From contig DYIC01000014.1 of the NCBI GenBank assembly GCA_020723845.1, forward strand, positions 1 through 41,185: a stretch of DNA of 41,185 bases, written 5' to 3'. Origin of the DNA: Hydrogenophaga sp. GTDB lineage: Bacteria > Pseudomonadota > Gammaproteobacteria > Burkholderiales > Burkholderiaceae_C. A program made the position numbers and the translations under genes. Of this stretch, positions 17,363 through 26,361 are shown one piece after another. The first letter of the stretch is position 1, and each line of letters begins with the position of its first letter. Under the pieces are notes generated by a model. That model did no database searches, was not told the origin of the DNA, and saw only the letters and a list, made by a program, of their open reading frames with translations.

Positions 17363-18169
17363 ATGCGTTTGCAAGACTTGCTGCAAACCCCGGAGGCGTT
17401 GCCCGTCGTGCCCGAGGTGGCGGCGCGCTTGATCGCCACGTTTGGTCAGGACGAGGTGGATCTGGCCGCCATCACCGCCGATATCGAGCGGGATCCGGCG
17501 TTGGCTGCGCGGTTGCTGCGCCAAGCCAATTCGGCCTTCTTGCGCTTGCTGCGCCCGGTGCACAGCGTGCGCGATGCGGTGATGGTGCTGGGGCTCAACC
17601 GGGTGCGCGCGCTGGTGCTGGCTGCCGCCGTGCAAAGCCGCTTCCCGGCGCCGCCGGGCATCGATCTGGAGCGCTTCTGGTCGTACAGCGTGGTGGCGGC
17701 GTCGGTGGCACGCCTCGTGTGTGCGCCGCGTCGGCTCGATGATGCCGTCGCCTTCACCGCCGCGTTGCTGCACGCCGTGGGAGAGCTGGTGATGCATCAA
17801 GCCATGCCTCAGGTGATGCGGGAGCTGCCGCACGACCGACCCTGGTACGCGCTGGACCGTGCCGGGGCCGAATATCAAGCCCTCGGGTATTGTTATGCCG
17901 AGGTCGGGGCTGCCCTGTGCCAGCACTGGCGCTTGCCGCGGGTGTTGGTGCAAGCGGTCGAGCAGCACGTCGATCCGCTGCACCGCGATGTGGCCGACCC
18001 GTTGGCGGCCGTCGTGCACATGGCCGCCTGGCGGGCGCGGGTGTGGGCGCTGGGCAACCAACGCGACGTGCTGATCCATACCTACCCGGATGCGGTCGGA
18101 GAGTTGCTGGCGCTCGACCCCGACGTGCTGGTCGACCCCGGTATCGTGGAGACGGAGGGCCTGGTCTGA
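17363..18169 (+). CDS. HDOD domain protein, second of a tandem pair
   Basis: This 268-residue protein is a diverged copy of its upstream neighbour. Corresponding blocks are LPVVPEVAARL, AARLLRQANSAFLRL, VMVLGLNRVRALV and LLHAVGELVMHQA, in the same order and spacing. That supports an old tandem duplication. It has no fused signalling domain. The start ATG at 17363 is 9 nt after the previous stop. Its TGA overlaps the next ATG (TGATG at 18167-18171), so the patatin-like protein downstream is translationally coupled. The biochemical function of HDOD proteins without partner domains is not established; a regulatory or scaffold role is inference. Confidence 0.85.
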   Translation: MRLQDLLQTPEALPVVPEVAARLIATFGQDEVDLAAITADIERDPALAARLLRQANSAFLRLLRPVHSVRDAVMVLGLNRVRALVLAAAVQSRFPAPPGIDLERFWSYSVVAASVARLVCAPRRLDDAVAFTAALLHAVGELVMHQAMPQVMRELPHDRPWYALDRAGAEYQALGYCYAEVGAALCQHWRLPRVLVQAVEQHVDPLHRDVADPLAAVVHMAAWRARVWALGNQRDVLIHTYPDAVGELLALDPDVLVDPGIVETEGLV

Positions 18170-19266
18170 TGCGTGCGTTGCGCATCCACGCCGGCCCGAC
18201 CGCGTTGGCCCACCTGCAGCGTGAGGGCTTGCAGCCGAGCGCGGTGGGCATCATCCCGGGGGCCGCAGGCGGGCCGAAAGGGCTCATCCTGGGGCCGCTG
18301 GACCGGTTTCTGTTTGGCCAATGGTTGCCGCGCGGCGGGCACTCCGTCGACCTGGTGGGCGCTTCCATCGGTGCTTGGCGCATGGCCACGGCGTGCCTGC
18401 CCGACCCCGTGGCGGCGTTCGAGCGACTGGAGCGAGACTACATCGCGCAGGCGTACGAGGTGGAGCCGGGGCGGCGCCGCCCGCTGCCCGAGCACGTCAG
18501 TGAGGCCTTTGCGCGCAATTTGCGTGACTTTTTCGGCCCGCATCTGCCCGGACTGCTGCAGCACCCGCGCTATCGTCTGCACATCGTGACCACGCGCGGG
18601 CGGCACGTGTTACGACGAGAGGGCCCATGGCGCACGGCGGCCGGTTACGCGGCTGCCTTCGTGGCCAACGTGGCACACCGCCGTGCGATGGGGGCTTGGC
18701 TGGAGCGGGTGGTGTTCTCCGCGCCATCGGCGGCGTCGCCGGGGGTGGGTGGGCTGCCGGCGCTGCCGTTCGACTCGTCGGACTACCGGACCCGGCAGGT
18801 GCCGCTCGACGGCGGCAACTTCATGCCCGCGCTGCAGGCGAGCTGTTCCATCCCCTTCGTGCTGCGGGCTGTGCACGACATCCCCGGCGCGCCGCCGGGG
18901 GCGTACTGGGACGGCGGCATCACCGACTACCACCTGCACCTGCGCTGGCGGCCCGAGCGCGGCTTGGTGCTCTACCCGCATTTTCAGCGTCAGGTCATCC
19001 CGGGTTGGCTGGACAAGGGATTGCGCTGGCGCCACCGGCCCACGTCGGCGCTCGATCGCACCATCGTGCTGGCGCCCGACCCGGCGTGGGTGCGGTCGTT
19101 GCCCAACGGCAAGCTGCCCGACCGCACGGACTTCGAGCGCTACGGCCACCACCTGTCCGAGCGCATGCGGGTGTGGCAGACGGCCGTGCGCGAGGCGCAG
19201 CGCCTGGTCGACGAATTTGCTGCCTGGCTCGAGCAACCCGACCCCAGCCGGGTCGAGCCGCTGTGA
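18169..19266 (+). CDS. Patatin-like phospholipase family protein
   Basis: The 365-residue protein shows the patatin arrangement of a serine-aspartate dyad. The nucleophile elbow GASIG is at 64-68 with Ser66, and the DGG motif has Asp248 (YWDGGITDYH). A glycine-rich oxyanion stretch (IIPGAAGGPKG) precedes the elbow. Such enzymes hydrolyse acyl ester bonds of lipids. No signal peptide or strong membrane segment is seen, so it is probably cytoplasmic or peripheral to the membrane. Its ATG overlaps the stop of the second HDOD gene, linking lipid hydrolysis to that pair. The neighbour on the other side is convergent, only 10 nt away. The actual lipid substrate is unknown. Confidence 0.82.
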   Translation: MRALRIHAGPTALAHLQREGLQPSAVGIIPGAAGGPKGLILGPLDRFLFGQWLPRGGHSVDLVGASIGAWRMATACLPDPVAAFERLERDYIAQAYEVEPGRRRPLPEHVSEAFARNLRDFFGPHLPGLLQHPRYRLHIVTTRGRHVLRREGPWRTAAGYAAAFVANVAHRRAMGAWLERVVFSAPSAASPGVGGLPALPFDSSDYRTRQVPLDGGNFMPALQASCSIPFVLRAVHDIPGAPPGAYWDGGITDYHLHLRWRPERGLVLYPHFQRQVIPGWLDKGLRWRHRPTSALDRTIVLAPDPAWVRSLPNGKLPDRTDFERYGHHLSERMRVWQTAVREAQRLVDEFAAWLEQPDPSRVEPL

Positions 19267-19276
19267 GCGGCGCGCG

Positions 19277-20416
19277 TTACATCGACGCCTCCAACATTGC
19301 GCGGTAGTCCTCGCGTGAGGCGGTGCGCGGGTTGGTGCGGTGGCAGTGGTCGGCAAGCGCCCCGTCGATGATGCGCTCGAATTGGTCGCGTCGTACACCC
19401 AGCTCGGTCAACCCGCGGGGCAGGCCCAAGCGGGCATTGAGCGCACGGATGGCCGGGCCGATGTCTTCCGGGGCGGCCAGGCCCATGGCTTGGGCCATGC
19501 GTTCCAAGCGGCGTTCGCGGCGCACGCTCTCGGCGTCGGCATTGAAGGCGATGACCGCGGGCAAAAAGATCGCGTTGAGCGTGCCATGGTGCAGGGTGGG
19601 ATCGAGCCCGCCCAGGCTGTGGCTGAGGGAGTGCACGCAGCCCAGCCCTTTTTGGAACGCCATGGCCCCCTGCATGCTGGCGCACAGCATGTGCAGCCGG
19701 GCGTCGAGGTCACGCCCGTTGTGCGTGGCTGGCTCGATGTGGGCCCAGCCACGCGTCAGACCGTCGAGCGCGATGCCGTCCGCCGGAGGGTTGAAGGCCG
19801 GGGCCAGGAAGGTCTCGATGCAGTGGGCGATCGCGTCCATGCCGGTGGCCGCGGTCAGGCGCGGGGGCAAGCCGACGGTCAGCTCGGGGTCCAGGATGGC
19901 GGCCTTGGGCAGCAGGTGCCAGCTGTGAAAACCCAGTTTGCGGCCATCGTCGACGATCAGGATGGCGCCGCGCGCGACTTCGCTGCCCGTGCCGGCGGTG
20001 GTGGGGATAGCGATCAACGGCGGTACGCGATCGGTGATCAGGGGTGAGCCGCCTTCGATGGTGGCGTAGGTCTTGAGCGGGCCGTCATGCGTGGCGGCGA
20101 TGGCCACGCCTTTGGCACAGTCGATGGCGCTGCCGCCACCGAGCGCGATCAGCCCGTCGCAGCGGTGGTCGCGGAAGCGCTGCACGGCGGCGCGCACCGC
20201 CGCTTCCGTCGGGTTGGGCGGGGTGCCATCGAAGACCGCGCAGGGCAGGGCGTCGCCCAGCACGGTCAGCGCACGCGCCAGTAGGCCCGCGTCGCGCACC
20301 CCCGCGTCGGTGACGATGAGCGGGCGCCGCATGCCGACGCGGGCGCATTCGGCAGGCAGCAGGCGCAACGCTCCCGCTTCGACCTGGATGGTGGTGAGGT
20401 AGCGAATCTCGGCCAT
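19277..20416 (-). CDS. Iron-containing alcohol dehydrogenase
   Basis: The 379-residue protein belongs to the group III (Fe-dependent) alcohol dehydrogenases. The nucleotide site GGGSAIDCAKG is near residues 93-103, followed by PTTAGTGSEV (138-147). Likely metal ligands are Asp194 and His198 in TGMDAIAHCIE, His262 in GCVHSLSHSLGG and a histidine of LHHGTLNA (276-277). The start codon has a strong Shine-Dalgarno (AAGGAG on the minus strand). The enzyme would interconvert an alcohol or hydroxy acid and its carbonyl using NAD(P). It diverges from an esterase gene, so esterase plus alcohol oxidation is an attractive but unproven pairing. It converges with the patatin-like gene with no terminator between them. 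Confidence 0.9.
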   Translation of the reverse strand: MAEIRYLTTIQVEAGALRLLPAECARVGMRRPLIVTDAGVRDAGLLARALTVLGDALPCAVFDGTPPNPTEAAVRAAVQRFRDHRCDGLIALGGGSAIDCAKGVAIAATHDGPLKTYATIEGGSPLITDRVPPLIAIPTTAGTGSEVARGAILIVDDGRKLGFHSWHLLPKAAILDPELTVGLPPRLTAATGMDAIAHCIETFLAPAFNPPADGIALDGLTRGWAHIEPATHNGRDLDARLHMLCASMQGAMAFQKGLGCVHSLSHSLGGLDPTLHHGTLNAIFLPAVIAFNADAESVRRERRLERMAQAMGLAAPEDIGPAIRALNARLGLPRGLTELGVRRDQFERIIDGALADHCHRTNPRTASREDYRAMLEASM

Positions 20417-20545
20417 GGAGTCTCCTTGCCTTTTGTTTGGGGGTGGTGTTCGTATTGTGCGGTGGCCGACGGTAACGCCACTGCGGGTGGGCCGGCAAGT
20501 GCGTGCGTGACAACGCGGGTGGGCATTGGGGTGACAATCGTGCCC
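20417..20545. other. Divergent intergenic region between alcohol dehydrogenase and esterase genes
   Basis: This 129-nt stretch should hold both promoters. On the + strand GACAAT (20533-20538) could be a -10 element 7 nt before the esterase ATG. GTGACAA occurs twice, at 20507 and 20531. No convincing promoter was identified for the minus-strand gene, and no hairpin or palindrome stands out. Confidence 0.4.
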
Positions 20546-21529
20546 ATGTCGAATGGGGACCCACACCACCTGTTGACCCCCGCCATGCGCGGCGTGCTGG
20601 CGCGCATGGCGCGCGCCCGCCGCCCGCCGCTGCACACCCTGACGGTGGCGCAAGCGCGCGCGTTTTACGAGGCGGGCGCCGAGGTGTTGGAGCTGCCGCC
20701 GCCACCCATGGCCCGTGAGCAGTGCTTGTCGGTGCCCGCGCGCGATGGCGCCGTGTTGAGCGCTGAGCTCGTCGCGCCGCCCGCGACCGGGCAGGCGCCG
20801 TTGCCGGTGTTGTTGTATTTTCACGGGGGCGGCTTCGTGGTGGGCAGCGTGCGTACCCATGCGGCCCTGTGCCGACGTTTGGCGGCGCTCGCGGGCTGCG
20901 CGGTGCTGTCGCTCGACTATCGGTTGGCGCCCGAGCACCGCTTTCCCACCGCGGTGCACGATGCGGTCGATGCGCTGGCCTGGCTGCGCGGGGCTGCGGC
21001 TGACCTGGGGTTGGACCCTGGCCGTATCGCCGTGGGGGGCGACAGCGCGGGAGGCACCCTGGCGGCGGTGGTCGCCCTCCATGCGCGCGATGCCGGCTGG
21101 CCGCTGGCGCTGCAGCTCTTGTTCTATCCGGGTTGCAGCGCGTGGCAAGACACCCGCTCGCACCGCCGCTTTGGGCATGGCTTCGTGCTCGAGGCCGAGA
21201 CGATCCAGTGGTTTTTTCGCCACTATGTCGATGACGCGCAGCGCGAAGATTGGCGCTTTGCGCCGTTGCTGGCGCCGGACTTCGATGGCGTGGCGCCGGC
21301 GTGGATCGGTCTGGCCGAGTGCGATCCGCTGGTGGACGAGGGCGTCGAGCTGGCCGATCGGCTGCGCATGGCAGCGGTGCCGTTCGAGCTGGAAATCTAC
21401 CGCGGCGTCACGCACGAATTCATCAAAATGGGGCGGGCCGTGCCCGAGGCCCAGCAGGCCCTTGCCGATGCGGCGCGCGCGCTGCGCGGTGCGTGGGGTA
21501 TCGTAGGGGAATCGCGCGAGTCTCCCTGA
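20546..21529 (+). CDS. Alpha/beta hydrolase, hormone-sensitive-lipase type esterase
   Basis: The 327-residue protein carries the HSL-family oxyanion motif HGGGF (93-97) and the nucleophile elbow GDSAG (165-169) with Ser167. Asp260 (ECDPLVDEG) and His290 (GVTHEF) complete the triad. Blocks such as LDYRLAPEHRFPTA are characteristic. These enzymes hydrolyse short- to medium-chain carboxylic esters in the cytoplasm; no signal peptide is evident. ATG 20546 (MSNGDPHHLL) was chosen, since the upstream open frame has unlikely composition and reads through the intergenic region. A -10-like GACAAT lies 7 nt ahead and no Shine-Dalgarno is seen, so the mRNA may be leaderless. Confidence 0.87.
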   Translation: MSNGDPHHLLTPAMRGVLARMARARRPPLHTLTVAQARAFYEAGAEVLELPPPPMAREQCLSVPARDGAVLSAELVAPPATGQAPLPVLLYFHGGGFVVGSVRTHAALCRRLAALAGCAVLSLDYRLAPEHRFPTAVHDAVDALAWLRGAAADLGLDPGRIAVGGDSAGGTLAAVVALHARDAGWPLALQLLFYPGCSAWQDTRSHRRFGHGFVLEAETIQWFFRHYVDDAQREDWRFAPLLAPDFDGVAPAWIGLAECDPLVDEGVELADRLRMAAVPFELEIYRGVTHEFIKMGRAVPEAQQALADAARALRGAWGIVGESRESP

Positions 21530-21617
21530 TGCAAAAAGGGCGGATGCGGCAAGCGTGCGCCTGCAGCGCTGCGCGCGCGTAAACTGAAAAGCTTTTTTCC
21601 ATGGACGCCTGCGCCCG

Positions 21618-23999
21618 ATGAACGCTCCGCTCGACGTCTCTTTCTTTCCGCGCGATGCCAAGCCGCTGACCAGCTTCAAGCCATACTGGGCCAAGCGCTT
21701 CGGCACGGCGCCGTTCCTGCCCATGAGCCGCGCCGAGATGGAGGCGCTGGGTTGGGATTCGTGCGACGTGATTCTGGTCACGGGTGACGCCTACGTCGAC
21801 CACCCGAGCTTTGGCATGGCGGTGATCGGTCGCGTGCTCGAGGCGCAGGGCTTTCGCGTCGGCATCATTGCCCAGCCTGATTGGCACAGCGCCGAGCCGT
21901 TCAAAGCCCTGGGCCGGCCCAACCTGTTCTGGGGCGTGACGGCGGGCAACATGGACTCCATGATCAACCGCTACACAGCGGATCGCAAGATTCGCTCCGA
22001 CGATGCCTACACCCCTGGCGGCGTGGCGGGCAAGCGGCCGGATCGTGCCTGCATCGTGTATGCCCAGCGCTGTCGCGAGGCGTACAAGGACGTCCCGATC
22101 ATCCTGGGCGGCATCGAGGCCAGCCTGCGCCGCATCGCTCACTACGACTATTGGAGCGAGACCGTGCGCCGCTCCATCCTGCTCGACGCCAAGGCCGATC
22201 TGCTGCTCTATGGCAATGCCGAGCGCGCGCTGGTCGAGGTGGCGCACCGTCTGGCGCGCCGTGAGCCGATCGAATCCATCACCGACGTGCGGGGCACTGC
22301 CTTCGTGCGCCGCGGCACACCCGAGGGGTGGTTCGAGATCGACTCGACCGAGGTGGACCGCCCCGGCCGGGTGGAGGCGCACGTGAACCCCTACCTGATG
22401 GTCTCGGAGCAGGCCCAGGCGCAGGGACAGACCTGTGCGCGCGAGGCCGAGGCGCAGGCCCAGGCCGAGGCAGCCAACACGGCGTCCGCGGCACGGTCGC
22501 CCGTGGCGCCTGTGCGCTTCATGCCCAATCCGGCGCTGGCCCGCCGAGGAGGGCTGCCGCGCGAGCGCACCGTCATCCGCCTGCCCAGCTACGAGCAGGT
22601 CAAGGCCGACCCGGTGCTGTACGCGCACGCCAACCGCGTGCTGCACCTGGAGACCAACCCCGGCAACGCGCGTGCGTTGGTGCAGGCGCATGGCAGCGGC
22701 CCTTCGGCACGGGACGTGTGGATCAACCCGCCGCCCATTCCCCTGACCACGGCCGAGATGGATTGGGTGTTCGGCCTGCCGTATGCGCGCAGCCCACACC
22801 CGGCGTATGCCGATGCGAACGGCCGCCACGATGGGCCGACCAAGATCCCCGCTTGGGAGATGATCCGCTTCAGCGTCAACATCATGCGGGGCTGTTTTGG
22901 CGGTTGCACCTTCTGTTCCATCACCGAGCACGAGGGGCGCATCATTCAGAGCCGCTCCGAGGCGTCCATCCTGCGCGAAATCGAGGAAATTCGCGACAAA
23001 GTGCCAGGGTTTACCGGTGTCATCTCGGACCTGGGTGGCCCCACGGCCAATATGTACCGCCTGGGGTGTCGCAGCCCGGCCATCGAGGCCGCCTGCCGCA
23101 AGCCCAGTTGCGTCTACCCGGACATTTGCGCCAACCTGCACACGGACCATGGACCACTGGTGCAGCTGTACCGCCGTGCGCGCACGCTGCCGGGCGTCAA
23201 AAAGATTCTGATCGGATCGGGCCTGCGCTACGATTTGGCGGTGCGCAGCCCTGAATACGTGCGCGAGCTGGTGCAGCACCACGTTGGGGGGTATCTGAAG
23301 ATCGCGCCCGAACACACCGAGCCCGGGCCGCTGTCCAAAATGATGAAGCCGGGCATCGGCACTTACGACCGCTTCAAGCAGATGTTCGACCGCTACTCGC
23401 GCGAGGCAGGCAAGGAGCAGTACCTCATCCCGTACTTCATCGCCGCCCACCCGGGCACCACGGACGAGGACATGATGAACCTGGCGCTGTGGCTCAAGCG
23501 CAACGGCTTTCGCGCCGACCAGGTGCAAACCTTCTATCCAAGCCCCATGGCCACGGCCACCGCGATGTATCACACGGGGCTCAACCCGCTCAAGGGCATC
23601 CACCGCGACGAGCGCACCGAGAAGGTGGATGTGGTGCGCGGCGAGCGGCGCCGGCGCTTGCACAAGGCGTTTTTGCGCTACCACGACCCCAACAACTGGC
23701 CGCTGTTGCGCGAGGCGCTCAAGGCCATGGGCCGTGCCGATTTGATCGGCAACGGCAAACACCACCTGGTGCCTGCGTACCAGCCCGTCACCGATGGCGG
23801 CTACCGCGCGCCGCGACGCGCCAATTCCACGCCACCGGCGGCCAAGGCGCGCGCGCCCGGGCAAGCCACGGCGGCCGAGGCGCCACCGCCCCGCGGGCGG
23901 CTGTTGACCCAACACACCGGGCTGCCGCCGCGCGCCACCGGGGCCGAGGAGCCGACGCGCCGCGCGCCGCGCACCCCGCAGGCGCGGCGCAAGCGCTAA
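21618..23999 (+). CDS. YgiQ family radical SAM protein
   Basis: The 793-residue protein matches the YgiQ family (UPF0313). The N-terminal family block includes [17 protein letters not shown] and a cobalamin-binding-like region. The radical SAM cluster motif CxxxCxxC is Cys426, Cys430 and Cys433 ([12 protein letters not shown]). Downstream are [19 protein letters not shown] and [18 protein letters not shown], both typical. Compared with short members it has an Ala/Gln/Glu-rich insertion at about residues 264-298 and a basic Pro/Ala/Arg-rich tail of about 60 residues. The reaction is not established for the family. A TAAACT element at 21580-21585 is a possible -10; no Shine-Dalgarno is obvious before the ATG at 21618. 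Confidence 0.92.
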   Translation: MNAPLDVSFFPRDAKPLTSFKPYWAKRFGTAPFLPMSRAEMEALGWDSCDVILVTGDAYVDHPSFGMAVIGRVLEAQGFRVGIIAQPDWHSAEPFKALGRPNLFWGVTAGNMDSMINRYTADRKIRSDDAYTPGGVAGKRPDRACIVYAQRCREAYKDVPIILGGIEASLRRIAHYDYWSETVRRSILLDAKADLLLYGNAERALVEVAHRLARREPIESITDVRGTAFVRRGTPEGWFEIDSTEVDRPGRVEAHVNPYLMVSEQAQAQGQTCAREAEAQAQAEAANTASAARSPVAPVRFMPNPALARRGGLPRERTVIRLPSYEQVKADPVLYAHANRVLHLETNPGNARALVQAHGSGPSARDVWINPPPIPLTTAEMDWVFGLPYARSPHPAYADANGRHDGPTKIPAWEMIRFSVNIMRGCFGGCTFCSITEHEGRIIQSRSEASILREIEEIRDKVPGFTGVISDLGGPTANMYRLGCRSPAIEAACRKPSCVYPDICANLHTDHGPLVQLYRRARTLPGVKKILIGSGLRYDLAVRSPEYVRELVQHHVGGYLKIAPEHTEPGPLSKMMKPGIGTYDRFKQMFDRYSREAGKEQYLIPYFIAAHPGTTDEDMMNLALWLKRNGFRADQVQTFYPSPMATATAMYHTGLNPLKGIHRDERTEKVDVVRGERRRRLHKAFLRYHDPNNWPLLREALKAMGRADLIGNGKHHLVPAYQPVTDGGYRAPRRANSTPPAAKARAPGQATAAEAPPPRGRLLTQHTGLPPRATGAEEPTRRAPRTPQARRKR

Positions 24000-24038
24000 C
24001 AGCCAGCCGCCCCATCGCCATTGAAGGGGATTCCGACA

Positions 24039-24650
24039 GTGCGCTTCGTGGCTCGGCTCGGCAGTCGCTGGCTGATTCTGTCGGTATGGCTGGGGGTGCT
24101 GCTGGGTTGCAGTGGCGCACCGCCAGCAGCCGACGGCGCGGGCGCGCTCGCGGTTACCGTCATCGCCGTGCACGACGGCGACACCTTGCGCGTGCGCGAT
24201 GGCACGGGGCGCGAGCGGACGGTGCGGTTGGCGGTCATCGACGCGCCAGAAATCGCGCAGCCGTTTGGCGAGCAGGCGCGCGACGCGGTTCGCGCGCTGG
24301 CGCAAGGGCGGCTCGTGCGGCTGGAGCCGCGCGGACACGACCGCTACGGCCGCCTGTTGGCCGTGGTGTGGGTGCCGGATGGACCGTTGGCGCCGACCGA
24401 TCTGTCGCTGTGGCTGCTGGAGCAAGGGCTGGCGTGGCACTACCGGGCACATGCCGATGAACAGCCACTGCCCGAACGGTGGCAGTATGCGCTGGCCGAA
24501 GCGCAGGCACGGTGGGGCCGTCGTGGCCTTTGGCAGCATGCGGATGCCGTGCCACCGTGGCAGTGGCGGCGCCAGCGGCGCATCCCTTCGGCCCATGCCG
24601 ATGGCGCGCATCCGGGGCACGGCTTGGCTCCGGATGTGAGCAGCCCGTGA
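24039..24650 (+). CDS. Thermonuclease (SNase) family lipoprotein
   Basis: The 203-residue protein starts at GTG 24039, with a Shine-Dalgarno GAAGGGGA at 24023-24030. The first 23 residues form a signal peptide ending in the lipobox LLGC, with Cys24 as the probable lipidation site. The SNase-like domain follows: DGDTLRV (46-52), RLAVIDAPE (63-71) and DRYGRLLA (101-108). Arg63, Glu71 and Arg105 fit the catalytic residues of staphylococcal nuclease. It is likely an envelope-anchored or exported calcium-dependent nuclease. A basic, His/Pro-containing tail follows the domain. It converges with the acyl-CoA synthetase gene, with 24 nt between the stop codons. A TTG at 24021 is a less likely start. 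Confidence 0.85.
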   Translation: MRFVARLGSRWLILSVWLGVLLGCSGAPPAADGAGALAVTVIAVHDGDTLRVRDGTGRERTVRLAVIDAPEIAQPFGEQARDAVRALAQGRLVRLEPRGHDRYGRLLAVVWVPDGPLAPTDLSLWLLEQGLAWHYRAHADEQPLPERWQYALAEAQARWGRRGLWQHADAVPPWQWRRQRRIPSAHADGAHPGHGLAPDVSSP

Positions 24651-24674
24651 CGTCACCGCAGGACCACCACGAGG

Positions 24675-26330
24675 TCAGACGTCGATGGCTTGGACGGAGC
24701 CAACGCGCTTGCGCAGTTCGAACTTCTGGATCTTGCCAGTGCTGGTCTTGGGGAGCTCGCCAAACACCACCGCACGCGGGACTTTGAAGGCGGCCAGGTG
24801 GGCCCGGCAGTGGGCGATCAATTCCTCGGCCGTGACTTGCGCGCCGTCTCGCAACTCGACGAACGCACACGGTGTCTCGCCCCAGCGGGGGTCGGGCTTG
24901 GCGACCACTGCCGCGGCCTGCACCGCCGGATGGCGGTAGAGGACGTCCTCGACCTCGATCGAAGAGATGTTCTCGCCGCCGGAGATGATGATGTCCTTGC
25001 TGCGGTCCTTGATCTTGATGTAGCCGTCCGGGTATTGCACCGCCAGGTCACCCGTGTGAAACCAGCCGCCGGCGAATGCCTCGGCCGTCGCCTGTGGGTT
25101 TTTCAGATAACCCTTCATGACGATGTTGCCGCGGAACATGATCTCACCGATCGTCTCGCCATCCCACGGCACCGGCTGCATCGTGCCGGGGTCGAGCACC
25201 CGCGCGTCCTGCTGGAGGTGATAGCGCACGCCCTGGCGGGCGTTGAGCCGCGCGCGCTGCGCCAGTGGCTGATCGGCCCAATCGGGTTGCGGCGCGCAGA
25301 CGGTGGCAGGGCCATAAACCTCGGTCAGGCCATAGACGTGGGTCAGCTCGATGCCCATGCGCTCCATCGCCTCCAGCAGCGCCGCTGGCGGGGCCGATGC
25401 CGCGACCATGCCCCGGATGCCCCGTGGCAGTCCGGCCTTCATGGGTTCGGGCGCATTGGCCAGCATGGCGTGCACGATCGGCGCGCCACAGTAGTGGGTG
25501 ACGCCGTGTGTGCGCATCAGCTCGAACACTGCGGCCGCCTCTACCCGCCGCAGGCACACGTTGACACCTGCGCGCGCGGCCAGCGTCCACGGAAAGCACC
25601 ATCCGTTGCAATGGAACATCGGCAACGTCCACAGATAGACGGGGTGCTTGGGCATGTCCCACTCCAGTATGTTGGACAGCGCATTGAGCGCCGCCCCCCG
25701 GTGGTGGTACAGCACCCCCTTGGGGTTGCCTGTGGTGCCGCTGGTGTAGTTCAGCGCGATCGGATCCCATTCGTCCTCGGGTGGCACCCAGGGGGCGGTC
25801 GGGTCGCCGCTGGCAAGGAAATCCTCGTAGTCGATGGCGTCGAGCGCTGCCGTCGGCGGTCCGAACGACGCGTCGCGGGTCAGCACGACGAGCGGCGGTT
25901 CGCGGCGCTGCCGCAGGCGCAGCGCCTCGGCGGCCAGCGCGGCAAACTCCGGGTCCACCAGTAACGCTCGCGCCTCGCCGTGGTCGAGCATGAAGGCCAC
26001 CGCCGCGGCGTCGAGGCGGGTATTGATGGCATTGAGTACCGCGCCCGCCATCGGCACGCCAAAGTGAGCCTCCACCATTGGGGGGGTATTGGGCAACAGC
26101 GTCGCGACCGTATCCCGCCGTCCAATACCGCTGCGTTGCAGCGCACTGGACAGCCGCCGGCAGCGTCGTTCGGTCTCCTGCCACGTCTGCCGCAGCGCCG
26201 ATTCCCTCAACCCGTAGACGATTGCCGGGCGTTGAGGGTACACCTGCGCGGTGCGCTCCAGAAACGACAGCGGCGTCAGCGGCACATGATTGGCCGCACA
26301 GCGGGGCAGGTCGCGATCATCGATGGGCAT
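24675..26330 (-). CDS. Acyl-CoA synthetase (AMP-forming)
   Basis: The 551-residue protein is a member of the ANL superfamily, which activates carboxylic acids to acyl-CoA through acyl-AMP. The phosphate-binding loop YTSGTTGNPKG is at 195-205. C-terminal motifs include YIKIKDRSKDIIISGGENIS and STGKIQKFELRKR with the catalytic Lys533. Overall pattern is closest to medium-chain or methylmercaptopropionyl-type ligases, but the substrate cannot be assigned. The start MPIDDRDLPR is supported by TAGGAG 8 nt upstream on the minus strand; the longer open frame overlaps nnrDE and is not used. It lies 31 nt downstream of nnrDE, probably in the same transcript, and could supply CoA esters to the beta-oxidation cluster. 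Confidence 0.9.
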   Translation of the reverse strand: MPIDDRDLPRCAANHVPLTPLSFLERTAQVYPQRPAIVYGLRESALRQTWQETERRCRRLSSALQRSGIGRRDTVATLLPNTPPMVEAHFGVPMAGAVLNAINTRLDAAAVAFMLDHGEARALLVDPEFAALAAEALRLRQRREPPLVVLTRDASFGPPTAALDAIDYEDFLASGDPTAPWVPPEDEWDPIALNYTSGTTGNPKGVLYHHRGAALNALSNILEWDMPKHPVYLWTLPMFHCNGWCFPWTLAARAGVNVCLRRVEAAAVFELMRTHGVTHYCGAPIVHAMLANAPEPMKAGLPRGIRGMVAASAPPAALLEAMERMGIELTHVYGLTEVYGPATVCAPQPDWADQPLAQRARLNARQGVRYHLQQDARVLDPGTMQPVPWDGETIGEIMFRGNIVMKGYLKNPQATAEAFAGGWFHTGDLAVQYPDGYIKIKDRSKDIIISGGENISSIEVEDVLYRHPAVQAAAVVAKPDPRWGETPCAFVELRDGAQVTAEELIAHCRAHLAAFKVPRAVVFGELPKTSTGKIQKFELRKRVGSVQAIDV

Positions 26331-26361
26331 CGAGACGACTCCTAGAACAGCGCGCAGGGAA

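Noticed and set aside
21571-21580. Alternating GC stretch as Z-DNA or a functional element
   Set aside because: It is too short and expected at this base composition.
21587-21596. AAAAGCTTTT before ygiQ as a terminator or operator
   Set aside because: The palindrome has no loop and no GC stem, so it does not form a terminator, and no regulator suggests an operator.
21423-24656. 1077-codon open frame on the minus strand opposite the YgiQ and nuclease genes
   Set aside because: It mirrors a strongly recognised protein on the other strand, has repetitive Arg/His/Gln-rich composition and no family motif. It is an antisense shadow of high-GC coding sequence.
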